From Catonia carolina (Eukaryota > Arthropoda > Insecta > Hemiptera > Achilidae): DNA of 64,000 nucleotides. Shown here piece after piece: positions 13,382 to 24,297 of this stretch. Below the pieces are notes generated by a model that saw only the letters and a program-made list of their open reading frames with translations, ran no database searches and was not told where the DNA came from. The stretch lies in contig JAQMRL010000001.1 in NCBI GenBank assembly GCA_035578175.1, forward strand, positions 186,879,283-186,943,282. Reading direction: 5' to 3'. The number at the start of each line of letters is the position of its first letter. Positions within the stretch are counted from its first letter, which is position 1. The translations under genes and the position numbers were made by a program.

Positions 13382-14511
13382 AACTTATCTCTTTATCAAT
13401 TGTTAAAATTATTTAAAATAAATAAGAATTATTTATTAGCCATTGTTTCCGTTGAGATTTAAACAATTCAAGGCTTTTAAAAATACTTTCTAATTAATTA
13501 TAATACATAAATGTTTGAAGTTACATTCCGTGAAGTAACAATATGGAATAAAACTTCTAAAGCTTAAAAATCACGAGGTAATAAAAATTAATCTCGAATT
13601 AAATTACATTTCAGTGATATAAAATAATTTTAACAGTGTTTATAAAAAGAAAAGAAACCTTGTTCCAATTCTTTGAAAAAGTATAATTAAATACAAACAA
13701 ACCATTTATAAGATAATCTTTCTAATTACTCAACAGAGACAGGGTGTGAGAAAGGAAGCTTCATCGTTGATACCGGTTAGTTGACGAGAGGGGAAATATT
13801 TAGAGTTGTTCTGTAAAAGCATTAATGGAAACTAAAGGTAGTGGGATGAAGAACTCAAGAAGGCCTGGGATAGGACGTCTGCAACAGTGAGCTCTGAATG
13901 TTCAGATGGGAAATGAATTTTTAAGAACTCTCATCTCATTTTATCATCGGTAAAGGAAATAAGAGAGCAATAGCGATAAAGAGAGTAATAGAGTAGGGGG
14001 TGGCAGGTTGGAACAAAACAGTCAAAAGACAAGCTTGCTGGAGTGTGTACCCTACTGTTGTATTCGGAACTCATTAAAATTTTATACCCAGGTCTCACGA
14101 GGAAATAAATGGAATACTGTACTTTGATTGTGGCCTGCAGTTATTTTTTACTTACATTTTTGAAGTAGATCTGTACAGTCGGACGTTAAACAAAAAAAAA
14201 ATTAACTGTAGTTTTTACAAACTTCTCCAAAAAAAGGTTCTATACAACCAAAATAGGCGCGGCGCAGGAAAACTAAATTATGAACAAATAACAATATAAC
14301 AAAAAGTAATTGTCAACTAAAACGTAAAACTTCGAAGATAGAATTTTAAAATAATAAACAAATACGTATAAGGTCTATTGAGATAACTATATCTGCGGTA
14401 TAATATTCTGACAGTTAATAAATGAAATCATATCTTACTACAATTTATTTGATTATCTTATCACTTTTTTTTTTTAGATATGGCCACAAAGGACCACTTA
14501 AGTTCAATCTT
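13382..14511. other. Spacer, nothing recognised
   Basis: AT-rich sequence with no recognisable gene or repeat. A purine-rich patch lies at 13730-14040. Confidence 0.4.
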
Positions 14512-14968
14512 TCAACGTCTAGCTCTTTCAGATGTTCCACCAAAACGCCCCCGCAGTTGTCGCTCCCGTACTTCTCCTCTTCTTCGCCAATAATTCTTCA
14601 ATGTTTCGGATCTTCTCAGTCTCTCAGCGTCCGAAATCACCATGGCCTTCCTGACCCTCATTTGTTCCCTAAATCTAACCGATCGCTGTTTGTATGTCCT
14701 GTAGCTCCCTGACTTAGTTTTGAGGTCAGCTATTGTGATATTTAGTTCCTCCATATCCTTTTTGACTTCCTTTATCCAGTTTGGTGTCATCTTCTTTTGC
14801 CAGAAAAACTCAGTCATCCTTCTTAGTAATCTTGTATCCTCCATTCTCACTATATGTCCCAGGAAGGATATCCTTTTTTTCCTGATGATACTGGTTAAAG
14901 GCTCAATTGTTTCATATACTTCCCTGTTTGGTACAATATAGAAACTACCATCTTGAAGGGACCATTAT
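14512..14968 (-). pseudogene. LINE (non-LTR retrotransposon) ORF2 C-terminal tail
   Basis: The minus strand reads SLQDGSFYIVPNREVYETIE, then PLTSIIRKKRISFLGHIVRM, EDTRLLRRMTEFFWQKK, WIKEVKKDMEELNITIADL, and a basic tail with ERLRRSETLKNYWRRRG. The order RE-VY--IEPLT--IRKRR-SFLGHI-RM, then FFW-KK--WIKEV-KDM-ELNI, is what I know from the tail after the reverse transcriptase in insect LINE polyproteins, often annotated as endonuclease-reverse transcriptase or craniofacial-development-protein-2-like. The frame is open for over 450 bases without a stop, so decay is modest. The reverse transcriptase domain itself is absent. The element lies directly left of the mariner element at 15006. Confidence 0.72.
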
Positions 14969-15005
14969 AAAGATGTTATCTCGTAAAAGTTTTAAAATAA
15001 TTGTA

Positions 15006-15932
15006 CGAGGGTGGGACCTAAAAATAACCGGACTGAGGTCATGCTGCCATTGGCAGACGTAGTAGAGTTTTCCGGCTACGTGAGATTAGTAGAGACCTTC
15101 AACTAACAACTGCCCAGACGGCGTCAGTATGTGCGTTAACGTTTGATCCAAGTGTTGTGTTTCTCTTATTGTTGTCATGTTCCGCCCGCGACGTCATTAA
15201 GCGTCAAACCAATCTTCCACTGGCTTAACTTGCTTGGTTTTTGGGTCATACCCGTAACACCAACTCACATCAACTGTAATGACTTTGAAAAAAGTTTGGG
15301 TTTTTTTTAATCTCGGTTTCCAAGTCCTGACTCAAATTCAATCGAATGCTTTGTTGATCCTGATTGAGAAGGCGAGGAACAAATTTGGCAGTAACACGTC
15401 TCATTTGGAAATTCTCAGTCAAAATTTGCTGGTACGAGCTCAAACTCATGTCTTTCGTCGATCGTGAAACGATGATCTCGTTGATTTTTGGCGGATTTTT
15501 TCAAGATTTCATCATTTAGAGATGTTGAAGGGCACCCAGAACAAATGTGACATTCAACACTCGTCGCACCACGCTTAAAGTGCCCAAACCACACTAAAAC
15601 TTGTGTGCGGCTAAAAGCATATTCTTTGAAAGCCTGTTGAAGTATCTGGTAAGCTTCTGTTGTCAACTTTTCAGACAGGAACTAAAATTTTAAACAAACT
15701 TTTTGTTTTTTTTAAATCTGCCTTAACTCTTTGACGCTCTTTGAAGTCGCAGACGGAACATGACAACAGTAAGAGAACTACAACGCTATGATTAAACGCT
15801 AACCTACAAACTGACGCCGTCTGGACAGTTAATTGTTGAAGGCTCTTCTAACTCCATCTAGCGGGAAAATTATCTATTACATCTACTAATAGCAGCGCAC
15901 TCTCAGTCCGGTTTCTTTCGGGCCCCCCCTTA
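15006..15932 (-). mobile_element. Internally deleted mariner element with about 205-bp inverted arms
   Basis: TA dinucleotides flank the element at 15004-15005 and 15933-15934. Left end CGAGGGTGGGACC and right end, reversed, TAAGGGGGGGCCC lead into a shared AACCGGACTGAG. The similarity of the two arms continues for about 205 bases (15006-15212 and 15727-15932), including GACGGCGTCAGT and TGTTGTCATGTTCCG. Between the arms is the first part of a mariner transposase on the minus strand. The long arms suggest the 3' end was replaced by an inverted copy of the 5' end; see the finding on fold-back derivatives. Confidence 0.85.
15213..15700 (-). pseudogene. mariner transposase, N-terminal half (broken)
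   Basis: Minus-strand reading gives LTTEAYQILQQAFKEYAFSR, then TQVLVWFGHFKRGATSVE, the DNA-binding helix-turn-helix region of mariner transposases (EAY-LLQ-AFGE--LSRTQVFEWHRRF--GRTSVEDD). It continues in other frames as MRRVTAKFVPRLLNQDQQ, then NLSQDLETEI, and finally KVITVDVSWCYGYDPKTKQ, which is the segment around the first catalytic aspartate (normally TGDESWVYGYDPETKQ). The glycine and glutamate flanking the aspartate are changed. A stop at 15415-15417 and at least two frameshifts kill it. The rest of the catalytic domain is missing, cut off at the left inverted arm. Confidence 0.8.
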
Positions 15933-15934
15933 TA

Positions 15935-16454
15935 ACGAAGTTTATTTGGTAGTTTAGGAAAAATATTGTGCAAAATGAAACTATATTCATTAGGTTTACG
16001 GAACAAGACACCAGTGTGTGTTATTTATAAGACGTTTGTTTGTTCTACGTGATTCTCCGTCCCCATGCAAAAACCTCTAGTATTTTATTCTATGACAAAA
16101 ATACAAGTAAAGAATTTAACTTCAATGAGTTAAAAGCAAGTAAAATATCCGCGTACTATGTAGTGCAACATGTAAATTTCCTTCTACATGGTAATTTCAA
16201 ATACATGTTCACCAAATTTTAATATTCTATTAAACGGTGGAAAAGTTTTGAACGTAAGAATGACAGTCAGATATTATTCTCATATAAGGATTTAATTTCG
16301 AAACTACAGAACCCTGAACAGGAAGTTGACAGCTGCAGACATCTTACTTCACGCACCCTTAAGCGTGATAAGTAGAGCGAGTTTTGTAAAATCAAAATTG
16401 GCCTGGTGTTGAATAAGCACAAATTGTTCATACGTTTACCTTTCTAACTATTTT
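15935..16454. other. Spacer, nothing recognised
   Basis: Short AT-rich stretch between the mariner element and the LTR. Confidence 0.45.
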
Positions 16455-16548
16455 TGTAAACATTCCTTTCATGTTTTCTTAAGTAAAGTTAATTAATAAA
16501 TAAAATCCCGCTGTTTATTGTGTATTTTTGTATGATTTGATAAGGATT

Positions 16549-16735
16549 TAGTATTTTATTTATTTATTTAAAGTGGCATCAACTGCTTGGTTATTAGAGA
16601 CTACGGTGGATTATGTGACTGTAAGTCTAGGTTTTGACTTGTGAAAACTTGCAGACCCTGGCCGGAAATCGAACCTGGGACCTTCGCGTAGTAGGCAAAC
16701 ACGCTAATCACTACGCTACTGAGGCGGCCTAGTAT
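16549..16735 (-). mobile_element. tRNA-derived SINE, family 2, with 6-bp target duplication
   Basis: Minus-strand SINE body at 16555-16729 between TAGTAT copies (16549-16554, 16730-16735). The head has an A-box region AGCGTAGTGATTAGCGTG and a B box GGTTCGATTTCC. The tail is an (ATAA)n run. The head looks like a tRNA with mutations, so the element would use an internal RNA polymerase III promoter. A more diverged relative is at 43973-44048. Confidence 0.88.
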
Positions 16736-17805
16736 GGATACAAATATGTTTCATTATTGTGTTTATGTGACTTTGTTGCGAATAAAATATATTAATTTTT
16801 GTCCCTTCCCCTCTATCCACACTGATAGGTTGGCCCGGGGTTAACAAAAAGGAAGCCATTAAAAAACAAATAGTTGTTGCATATGATTATAATTGCCCAA
16901 AAACACAAAATTAGAAAAATAATAATTAAACAGTAATATATCAAAAATTAGTAAATAAATCCAGAAAATAACGGTACGAACATTCTTTAAAAATTAAAAT
17001 AAATTACATGAATAAATAGTTTCAGTAAAAATTAAAGAATGTACCAAAAACAAATTTAAATTACAATATTCGGTAAATTATTAAAGATTCAAAGTATTAT
17101 CATTCTAAGTTTCCTTTACAATAGGTAACTTAACCAAAATTACAAAATAATTTTGTTATTTAAAAAAAAAAATAATAAACCATCCTGAAAAATTTAAATT
17201 GAAGATTCAACTTTCAGTAAGATCAGATCATTAACTGTAAATAGCATAGTATTTTAAATTTTATTTATAATTATCGCGTACCATGGCAGCTTTTTACCAA
17301 ATTTAAAGAAAATAGAAAAACAATATATATTTTAAATATTTTTGAAATTTTAAACACCAAGATTATAGTTGAGCAAAATTTATGATAAAAGGAGAAACAT
17401 TATAAAAGTATTTAAGATTTTAAATATTTCAAATTAAATTTTAAGCAAGTTCGTTCGTCAGTATTTTCCGATCCGGACAAGCTTAGTACTGGAATGAATT
17501 CCTGACAGGCGCAGACACGGTCAAACAGTAATAGCTGATTTTCCCAAAAAGAAAATTAAAATAATTAACAAAACACACCGGTTTGTAGAGACCAAACCTT
17601 TCTGAACTTTGTCGATGCTTAACGGCCAAAATAAATCAGTAGATAAATCAAGCAGCATCAGCAGGAAGGAACAACATGGCTAGCTGACAACATTCCAAAC
17701 CCGGGAATCGAACCAAGGAGAGCCATCCTCGGGAACCAAGGTGGGGGAAAGTAAGGTGAATGGTACTAAAATCCAAATCTTCTACCATCCAAAGTTTCAG
17801 AATTG

Positions 17806-17897
17806 GAAATATCCCAGAATCGAACCCGGAGTCGGTAATGTCCCAGAGTGGAAATGTCCCAGAGTTGGAAATGTCCCAGAGTAGAAATGTCCCAGAG
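17806..17897. repeat. 16-17-bp tandem repeat in LTR L1
   Basis: Four adjacent copies of a GGAAATGTCCCAGAGT unit with small changes, preceded by a diverged copy that includes CGAACCCGG. The LTR at 22010-23737 has a different tandem repeat beside its own CGAACCCGG. Confidence 0.85.
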
Positions 17898-18808
17898 TAG
17901 AACCCTGAACAAAAAACCGACTATTGTCAAAAGAAAAACTAACAACACATCGATAACAAAAGTAGCAAAATGAAACAAGTCAAAAGAATGAATAAAAAAA
18001 AGAAACAAAGAATACTTCTACAGATTGCGATCAACATAATTCAATAGCAAATAACCAAAATTTAAACAAGTAAGTACAGTAGTTAAATTGCCCTATACCT
18101 TAACAAAAAAACCACATAAGGTTAAAAGGTATAGACCAACAAACAGACCAAAGAATTAACATAAGCAAGAATCGAACCAAGCAGAATCAAAATGATTCGA
18201 TCCAAATTAAAATTTACTTTAAAACATAACCGTCTAACGCAATCCCTAGAAATATTCGACTTCAGAAACCAAAAGAGTAGAAAACTTACCAAAATTATAT
18301 TTTGGGCGACGAAATAAAGAAAAATTTCCATGAACAATTTGCAAAACACAACCCGGAAAAGACTGTTAAAAAAATTACGCATACATAATGAAATTAGAAA
18401 AAAACAGCAGATACTATTAAACGGATCATATTTATAAATAAGCAATAATAATCCCGCAACAATAAAACGAAAGAAGACATTCTTTAACCAAAAGAATGAA
18501 ATTTGAAAATCGGCAATAACATTTCAATGTTAGAGAATACTACCGTTCCATTCAGTAAACGAACAAGATTACAAGTCAAACCAGGAAAAGAAATACATAA
18601 TTTTATTACAGAATGAAATTTGACCCAGGCTAGAATAGTACAATGGAAAAACGACAGATAGCGTCATCTTACGGTGAATAGACCGAAGTAATTTGTACAA
18701 TCAGAAATACGGCGCCAGAATATGAAACGAGAAATCCAAAACAGGTAACGTACTAAAACAAGACGTTACATTTTCTAGTCTTAGTTTACAGTTTTCAAAA
18801 AAAATACA

Positions 18809-19502
18809 TAAATCTGGTGTCAAACAATCACACAACTTTCTCTTTCCAATGCAAATAATGAACAATATAATCTAACATTAGTAATAAAACATAAGAAATA
18901 AACAAAAATCTAAACTCAATAAACATCACCTAATTTTAATCATGAGCGAAAGACGCAAAATGAAAATCAACCTCAGTTTGGCTTGAAAATACGGGAAATC
19001 ACACTTTTACGCTAAACTAGGCTGTGTAGAAAAAAATTCTCTGAAGAAAATTTGTAGATCCTTTAATTTACTATAAATCTGATTGTACACTTTTATCGTA
19101 AAACGCATACCAAGGCCGAAATCCTAAAAAATCGATATTTTACACGTTTTCGTGAGAAAAAACAGAAAATCGCTAATTACCGCTAAACTAATATTGTTAT
19201 ATAAAAAAATGTCAGACATAGCGCCTACCCTGTCTTGTAGAGCATAAAAAATGTAGTAAATGAGAGGATTTTTAAAAAATCATAGGAACCGTTTTTGAGA
19301 AAATCCCAAAAAATGAAAAATTATACCAATAAACTACTACTTCCGTTTGATCGATTTTAATGAAAATGTTTCTGCTGGGTCCTAGAGTGGTATCTAACTT
19401 AAGTTTCAAGATTCAAGTTTGGACGATGTTCTGTTCTTGAGATATTCTGTTCACACTCACACACACACATACACACACACACACACTCACACACACACAC
19501 AC

Positions 19503-19541
<39 letters not shown>

Positions 19542-19679
19542 CAATCGCTAAAAACATGTTTTTTAGGTTTAGGGGGTCTGAAAACGTGTAGATCCGATGA
19601 AAACTCAATTTAGAAAAATCAACATGAAAACAATACTTTCCTTCCTATACTATTCATATAGGCAAGAAAAAGTAAAAAA
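18809..19679 (-). mobile_element. Repeat A, copy 3 (unclassified, non-coding)
   Basis: Minus-oriented, from AATCTGGTGT at 18811 to GGCAAGAAAAAGTAAAAAA at 19661-19679. It carries the longest microsatellite of the family, an imperfect (CA)n at 19452-19538. The chance frames across the CA run encode only TH or CV repeats. The block order matches copies 1 and 7. Confidence 0.8.
19452..19538. repeat. (CA)n microsatellite within repeat A
   Basis: About 87 bases of CA with a few interruptions, at the shared internal position of repeat A. Confidence 0.95.
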
Positions 19680-20069
19680 GTATTTTAGAGCGAGCTTACG
19701 CACTGATTCTTTTAACGTAGTTTCTATTAAACTAAATGAAAATTAAGAAGCACATGCTGAAATTCATAACAGGTAACTCATTGATTATTAGTTACTCTAA
19801 CTTTTTAAAGTACAATCATGAATGTTGCACCTATACGCTGATTGTACACTTTGGAATATTTATTTTCATATCGATTTGGACCTATCAAATCCAACTAGAA
19901 AAGTCATTCAAACATCTGTAATTTTTCAGAAGTTTCAGTCAAAATACTGAGGAGAATCACATCAGTTTCTTGATACATAAATAACAATACATAATATGAT
20001 AATGAACAGCCAAAACAAAACAAAATTAAATATAAAACTCACCTCAGAGTATTATATTCTTTCGAGATC

Positions 20070-20096
20070 TTTCGTCTCTCACGGAGCCATAATCAG
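20070..20096 (-). ncRNA. Degenerate hammerhead-like core in the Penelope-like 3' end
   Basis: The minus strand reads CTGATTA, an imperfect stem, then GAAA. It is the counterpart of the better motif at 26174-26200, with one core base changed (CUGAUGA to CUGAUUA) and a weakened stem II. It is probably inactive. Confidence 0.5.
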
Positions 20097-20235
20097 GAAT
20101 TAAAACACACTAATTACATATATAACAAAAAACATTAAAACAATTATGGTCGACGACCACGTCAATTATTCCCTATATCATAAACCATTCCGCGCGCGGT
20201 TATTCGGCCGAATGACGGTATAATCATTTTTGTAC

Positions 20236-20718
20236 CTAGTTATATTTCTTATCGCGACTAATAATTTGAAATAATTTGCCGTTATCGAATTCTGTTTGGC
20301 TGTTCATTAAATTGATTTTTTTATTTTTAAATTTATAAATATAATATTTTTCCAACTGCCGTAATTTGTTACTATCGAAACATATTTCCAAAATTTCTAA
20401 ATTATTTTCGTGACGGCTTATTTTAAGCCCTTTCGTTAGCAGATGTTCTGCCACATTAGAATTTTTACATTCCTTTTTTAAATAAGCAGCATAATGCTCA
20501 GAAAATCGTTTTTTAAATGATCTATTAGTTTTTCCGATGTAACAAAAATTGCAGTCACTACAATTGATTTTATATATGCCCTGACCATTATACTTATCAT
20601 ATGATTTGTTATTGTATAATGTTGGTAGATACCTGGATATTTTATTAAAAGGCTTATAGGCAATATGGACATCTGTATTACGGAAAGCGTTGAACATTAT
20701 ATCGGTCATGTTATTCAT
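20236..20718 (-). CDS. GIY-YIG endonuclease domain of a Penelope-like retroelement (partial)
   Basis: About 160 residues are open from the first methionine, and the frame continues upstream by some 30 codons without a usable start. This suggests a 5'-truncated polyprotein. The domain opens with GIYKINCSDCNFCYIGKT (residues about 48-65), where GIY and YIG are the two name-giving strands, followed by the catalytic-region arginines in NRSFKKRFSEH. Later comes NVAEHLLTKG and an E-x-Y pair near LRQLEKYYIYK that fits the catalytic glutamate region. The CxDC pair before YIG is typical of Penelope-type endonucleases. In intact elements this nuclease nicks the target DNA to prime reverse transcription. 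No stop or frameshift is seen in the retained part, but without a reverse transcriptase the copy cannot be autonomous. Confidence 0.85.
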   Translation of the reverse strand: MNNMTDIMFNAFRNTDVHIAYKPFNKISRYLPTLYNNKSYDKYNGQGIYKINCSDCNFCYIGKTNRSFKKRFSEHYAAYLKKECKNSNVAEHLLTKGLKISRHENNLEILEICFDSNKLRQLEKYYIYKFKNKKINLMNSQTEFDNGKLFQIISRDKKYN

Positions 20719-20811
20719 ATATTTTTGTGAACCAAAAGTCCTTTTCCTGGTGGAATTTATGTTAATTAACTGGGTTAGCTGTTTACGGGTGTTTTTAATA
20801 ACAATATGTTA

Positions 20812-21375
20812 CAAACAATTCATTTCTGCAACTAAACACACGAACTGCAACGAAAACTGGTATCACATTCAGATTATCTGGCCATTTCACAACTAGACTA
20901 TTCAAACGACACTCGGTGACTGAAACGAAGACACTTTACAGATTTATACTAAGAGAAACAAGATAACTAATTTTATAACACAGTTTCCATTGGAAAGGTT
21001 CTTCATTCAAGTTCAATCAGAAGAAAACTTATCTACGTATTATTCAGTGCCTGAATAGATTTTAAATTTTTCTGCGATAAATTTCCTTAGTCCTCTACGA
21101 AAATAAAAATGTTCATTACTGAATGTAGCATTACAGTAATGCTTGGATTTTACTAAGCTGTTGATGCGACTTTTCGGTGTGAAATAGTTTAATTTAATTA
21201 ATTTATTATTTTGTATGGTAAATAGTAGTTGCTTTTGAAACAGTACAAGAACGAACAGCTATTTATTTCATCCGTCAATCGTCGTTTAGTCTACTGTATC
21301 CGTATTGCTTACTCTGTTATGTACAACGGTTTTTACGGTACTTCAGCAAAATCTTCTCAGTACGTTTATAATATA
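20812..21375. other. Spacer, nothing recognised
   Basis: No gene or repeat boundary found between the Penelope-like fragment and the DD41D element. Confidence 0.45.
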
Positions 21376-21479
21376 GGTGATTCAAAAAGAGCGCCGGTTT
21401 TGATATATCAAATTAAGAGATTTATTTTATTGAAAAACTGAAAATAAATACATCAACAAGTTCATCTTACCTTCCGATT

Positions 21480-22005
21480 TCATGTATGAAAAATGATGTC
21501 ATGCATGTGTCCTCCTCTACTGCGCTGGCACGCATCAACTCTGTCCATGAAATTGGATATTACTGCACGACAAGTTTCGACTTCCATTGGCCCGATAACC
21601 CGTCGAATTTCCTCCTTCAAGTCATTGATGTTTCGGGGTTTATTGGCATACACCAATGACTTCAGATGACCCCAAAGATGAAAGTCACAAGGCGTCAAGT
21701 CACACGACCTTGGTGGCCATTGATGGTCGGAATTACGAGAAATGATGCGATCCTGGAACCGTTCACGGAGCAACAACATTGTTTCTCGTGCAGCGTGACA
21801 GGTGGCACCATCCTGCTGAAACCACAACTCGTCAATGTCCATTCCATCCAAATGACGCCACAAAAACTCCCTAATCATCGTACGGTATCGGTCTCCATTT
21901 ACTGTCACGGCTTGTCCTTCTTGATTTTCAAAAAAGTAAGGGCCGATGACACCGCCCGACCAAAAGCCGCACCAAACTGTCACTCGCTGTGCATACATTT
22001 CCTTT
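21480..22005 (-). pseudogene. DD41D transposase, C-terminal catalytic block
   Basis: From the LTR boundary the minus strand reads NEKEMYAQRVTVWCGFWSGG, later LWFQQDGATCHAA with the second catalytic aspartate, then WPPRSCDLTPCDFHLWGHLK with the third, and ends GGHMHDIIFHT before the stop at 21480-21482. Counting from the aspartate of QQD to the aspartate of PCDF gives 41 residues between them. That is the DD41D spacing, unlike DD34E of Tc1 or DD34D of classic mariner. The catalytic half has no stop. The apparent extra N-terminus up to 22145 is read-through of the LTR and is not transposase. Confidence 0.88.
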
Positions 22006-23741
22006 TCATTGTAAACACCCCTATCGCCGCCGTCAACACCCACGGCAAAACATAATGCGACAGGTTGGACAGGGTGTTCACCAATCAAAAAAACACAGGG
22101 ATCGTTGCATGAGAGAAAAATAAAATCATTCACAGTAGGTTGCAAAAAATTTAATTAATAACAGAATAAGACTATCATATAAAATATTAAACATTAAATA
22201 CTTCAATAACAAAATTTTAAATCGGTGAAGACCGAACATTAGCAACAAGCCCAATAATTACCATATGGGTAATTCAAAATTAATAACTTTATAAGTTGTA
22301 AAATAATGCTTCTATACAAACTAATAATAGCATTTGTTTTGTTGGCCAACATATGCATATATTGATTCGGTTTTCTAATGACTTAGCAACTATTATGTTT
22401 AATTTTCAGAATTACTACATAACTATTAATTAAACAATTTAGGTTCATTATTACTTTCGTATTGACGTTAAATAAAGCAGTAAAATTTAAGATTATTTAG
22501 ATTTACATAAGAATTTGAAAGAAAAACAAAACTAGAACTAAGCTAGTTATTTTAAATTTTAATATAAAAAAAATATTTGGTGTTACATTAGGTTGTGCAA
22601 ACGAAAATATTTTAATTTTAACATTTCAATTAGTTAATTACTGATTATGAAACGACATGAAAATATATATATATTAGGTAATGTCTCGACAAAGATTTTC
22701 TTGTCCATTACTTGCAATTTGTATTAAGGTTTCGACTACAGAATCTTTCGTGCAAGATAATTAAACGGTTCCACCGATTCACTGTTGACCGGAACTGAGG
22801 GTTTCACAAAAATAATAAAAAGATGCTGGTCACATACCTCATGTTAATAACACATATGTTGTAAAAACAGTCACGAATCCCACAGGTAATCTTATTCTCG
22901 AAATGGTAGACATAACAGTATTGGAAAAGCTCCAGACATTTGAAAATCCCATCAAGACACAGAATATTGGCGGATGATGAAAATCATATTCGAGAATCGA
23001 ATATCCAAATGATGATCAGTAAACTGAAGGTAGTAGACATTGAAATTCTGGATTGCAGTTTTATGTTGGTTAGAACTTGTTACCTCGAACCCGGTACTCC
23101 AAACCATGCACTTGAACCGTGCACTCGAACCGTACACTCGAACTGTGTACTTGAAGTTTTGTTGAGTACAAACATAATTCAAACTTTAATTTAGGCGACA
23201 TAATCATTTTACATTTTCAAAGTTTAGAACACGGAAAAACTATATGATTAATACCAAAAAAACGGCGTAGAAAAACAGCAGAATACAAATGATAACAAGG
23301 TCATGTTTAACGAAATAAAACTGTCGGTAGAAACAATCTTTAAATAAAATGAACATTCACAAATATAAAAAAAACTTTTCACCAAAAGTATAAATTATAA
23401 ATTAGGTACGGAATTACAACGCAGGTAAGACCGACCTTTCACTTTAACTACAATAACTCGTCTCTTCCAGTAACAGGAAAAACATTACGAAAATTTAACT
23501 GAGAGTGACAGTATCTTATAACTCGGGGAAGCAACGTCAGAGAGTGTAGCCAGACAAACTCATAGAGGCAGCACGTCACGAGGGGCAGAAGCAGTTCGTA
23601 GGAAGAAAAAACAGAGCGCGCCACCTTACGGCAAGTAGAACCGTATTATCGGCAAAGCAGAATAGAAAACTACAACAACCCATAAACGCAGACAAAACCT
23701 AAATAAAACAGTAACAATCTGCTAATCAGATGTTACATCAT
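22006..23741 (-). mobile_element. Solo LTR, family L1, with 4-bp target duplication TCAT
   Basis: The LTR occupies 22010-23737 (1728 bp), from TGTAAACACCCC to GATGTTACA, with TCAT at 22006-22009 and 23738-23741. Removing the LTR and one TCAT joins the transposase blocks exactly in frame: PRVV before the site, then NEKEMYAQ after it. That is strong evidence for the exact boundaries. In the minus direction it starts TGTAACATC, with GTTAC at about base 23 and CCGTAAGG at about base 106, as in the other L1 copies. No internal gag or pol and no second LTR is present, so it is a solo LTR left by recombination. Open frames inside it are not genes. Confidence 0.88.
23105..23156. repeat. 13-bp tandem repeat in LTR L1
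   Basis: Four units close to TGCACTTGAACCG: TGCACTTGAACCG, TGCACTCGAACCG, TACACTCGAACTG and TGTACTTGAAGTT. They lie directly after CGAACCCGG. Confidence 0.85.
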
Positions 23742-24297
23742 TAACCACGCGAGGGTTTTCTAAACCCCACATACGGCAGTTCTGTTTATTAACAAAACCG
23801 TTTAAGTGGAAGTGCGCCTCATCACTGAAAATGATTTTGTTTGCGAAGGTGTCATCATCCTGCCGTTTTCTCAATACCCAGTCAACAAACTGCCGTCTCT
23901 TCTGGTGGTCTGCCACTTTCTAATGTTGCGTCAACTAAATTTTATACGGGTGATATTGGAGATCGTACCGAAGAATTCTCCGTACAGAAGAACATCGTAA
24001 ACCCAATTGTTGAGAACGGCGACGTATTGATTTTGCTGGGCTAACAGCCACACTGTCACGAACCAACGCAACGTTCTGCTCAGTTTGGCCAGAACGACGA
24101 CGTCCAGAACTTTTAAGGTCGACTGTTGAACCCGTCTCAAAAAACATTTTCATGAGCCTGCGAACTGTTGATTCATTCGGTGCTTCATTGCGTCCTAGAG
24201 TACCGCGAAGTCGCCTGACAGTAGCCGCATAACTCTCTCCACTCTGGTAAAATGTTTTGACGATTAACACTCGTTGTGCAATAGTAAACTTCTCCAT
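23742..24297 (-). pseudogene. DD41D transposase, N-terminal and first-aspartate block
   Basis: The start ATG is at 24297: MEKFTIAQRVLIVKTFYQSG, then ATVRRLRGTLGRN and TVRRLMKMFFETGSTVD, a paired helix-turn-helix region with the usual linker containing GRRRSGQTEQN. Two in-frame TAG codons interrupt it at about 23932-23937 and 23917-23922, between PYKI and VADHQKRRQFVDWVL. After them come DDTFANKIIFSDEAHFHLNG, holding the first catalytic aspartate, and CRMWGLENPRVV, where the LTR entered. Frame is kept throughout, so the transposase was killed by two nonsense changes and the LTR insertion. The second and third aspartates are in the block at 21480-22005. Confidence 0.88.

Larger units (their letters stand above)
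16455..18770 (-). mobile_element. Probable solo LTR, family L1, with nested SINE
   Basis: The ends are TGTAAACATTCC at the left and GACGTTACA at the right, with TTTT on both sides as a possible 4-bp target duplication. In the minus direction it starts TGTAACGTC, has a second GTTAC about 20 bases in, and CCGTAAG about 100 bases in. The LTRs at 22010-23737 and 30211-32102 share these three landmarks at the same spacing. The TTTT duplication is low-complexity, so the call depends on the shared landmarks. A SINE at 16555-16729 is inserted inside, and a 16-17-bp tandem repeat lies at 17806-17897. The open frame at 17766-18008 runs through that tandem repeat and is not a gene. Confidence 0.55.
19994..20811 (-). 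mobile_element. Penelope-like element, 5'-truncated 3' part
   Basis: The minus strand carries the C-terminal GIY-YIG coding end (20236-20718, open back to about 20811) followed by a non-coding 3' end at 19994-20235. That 3' end contains TTCGGCCGAA, GCGCGCGG and a hammerhead-like core. The second copy at 26098-26331 is homologous from ATATGATAATGAAC through the TTCGGCCGAA palindrome, which fixes the shared 3' boundary. The reverse transcriptase that should lie upstream of GIY-YIG is absent. Confidence 0.82.

Noticed and set aside
19399..19613. Frames of CVCVCV and THTHTH type
   Set aside because: Translation of a CA microsatellite.
22010..22145. N-terminal extension of the DD41D catalytic frame to a methionine at 22145
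   Set aside because: This part is LTR sequence; the true transposase continues across the LTR at 23742.
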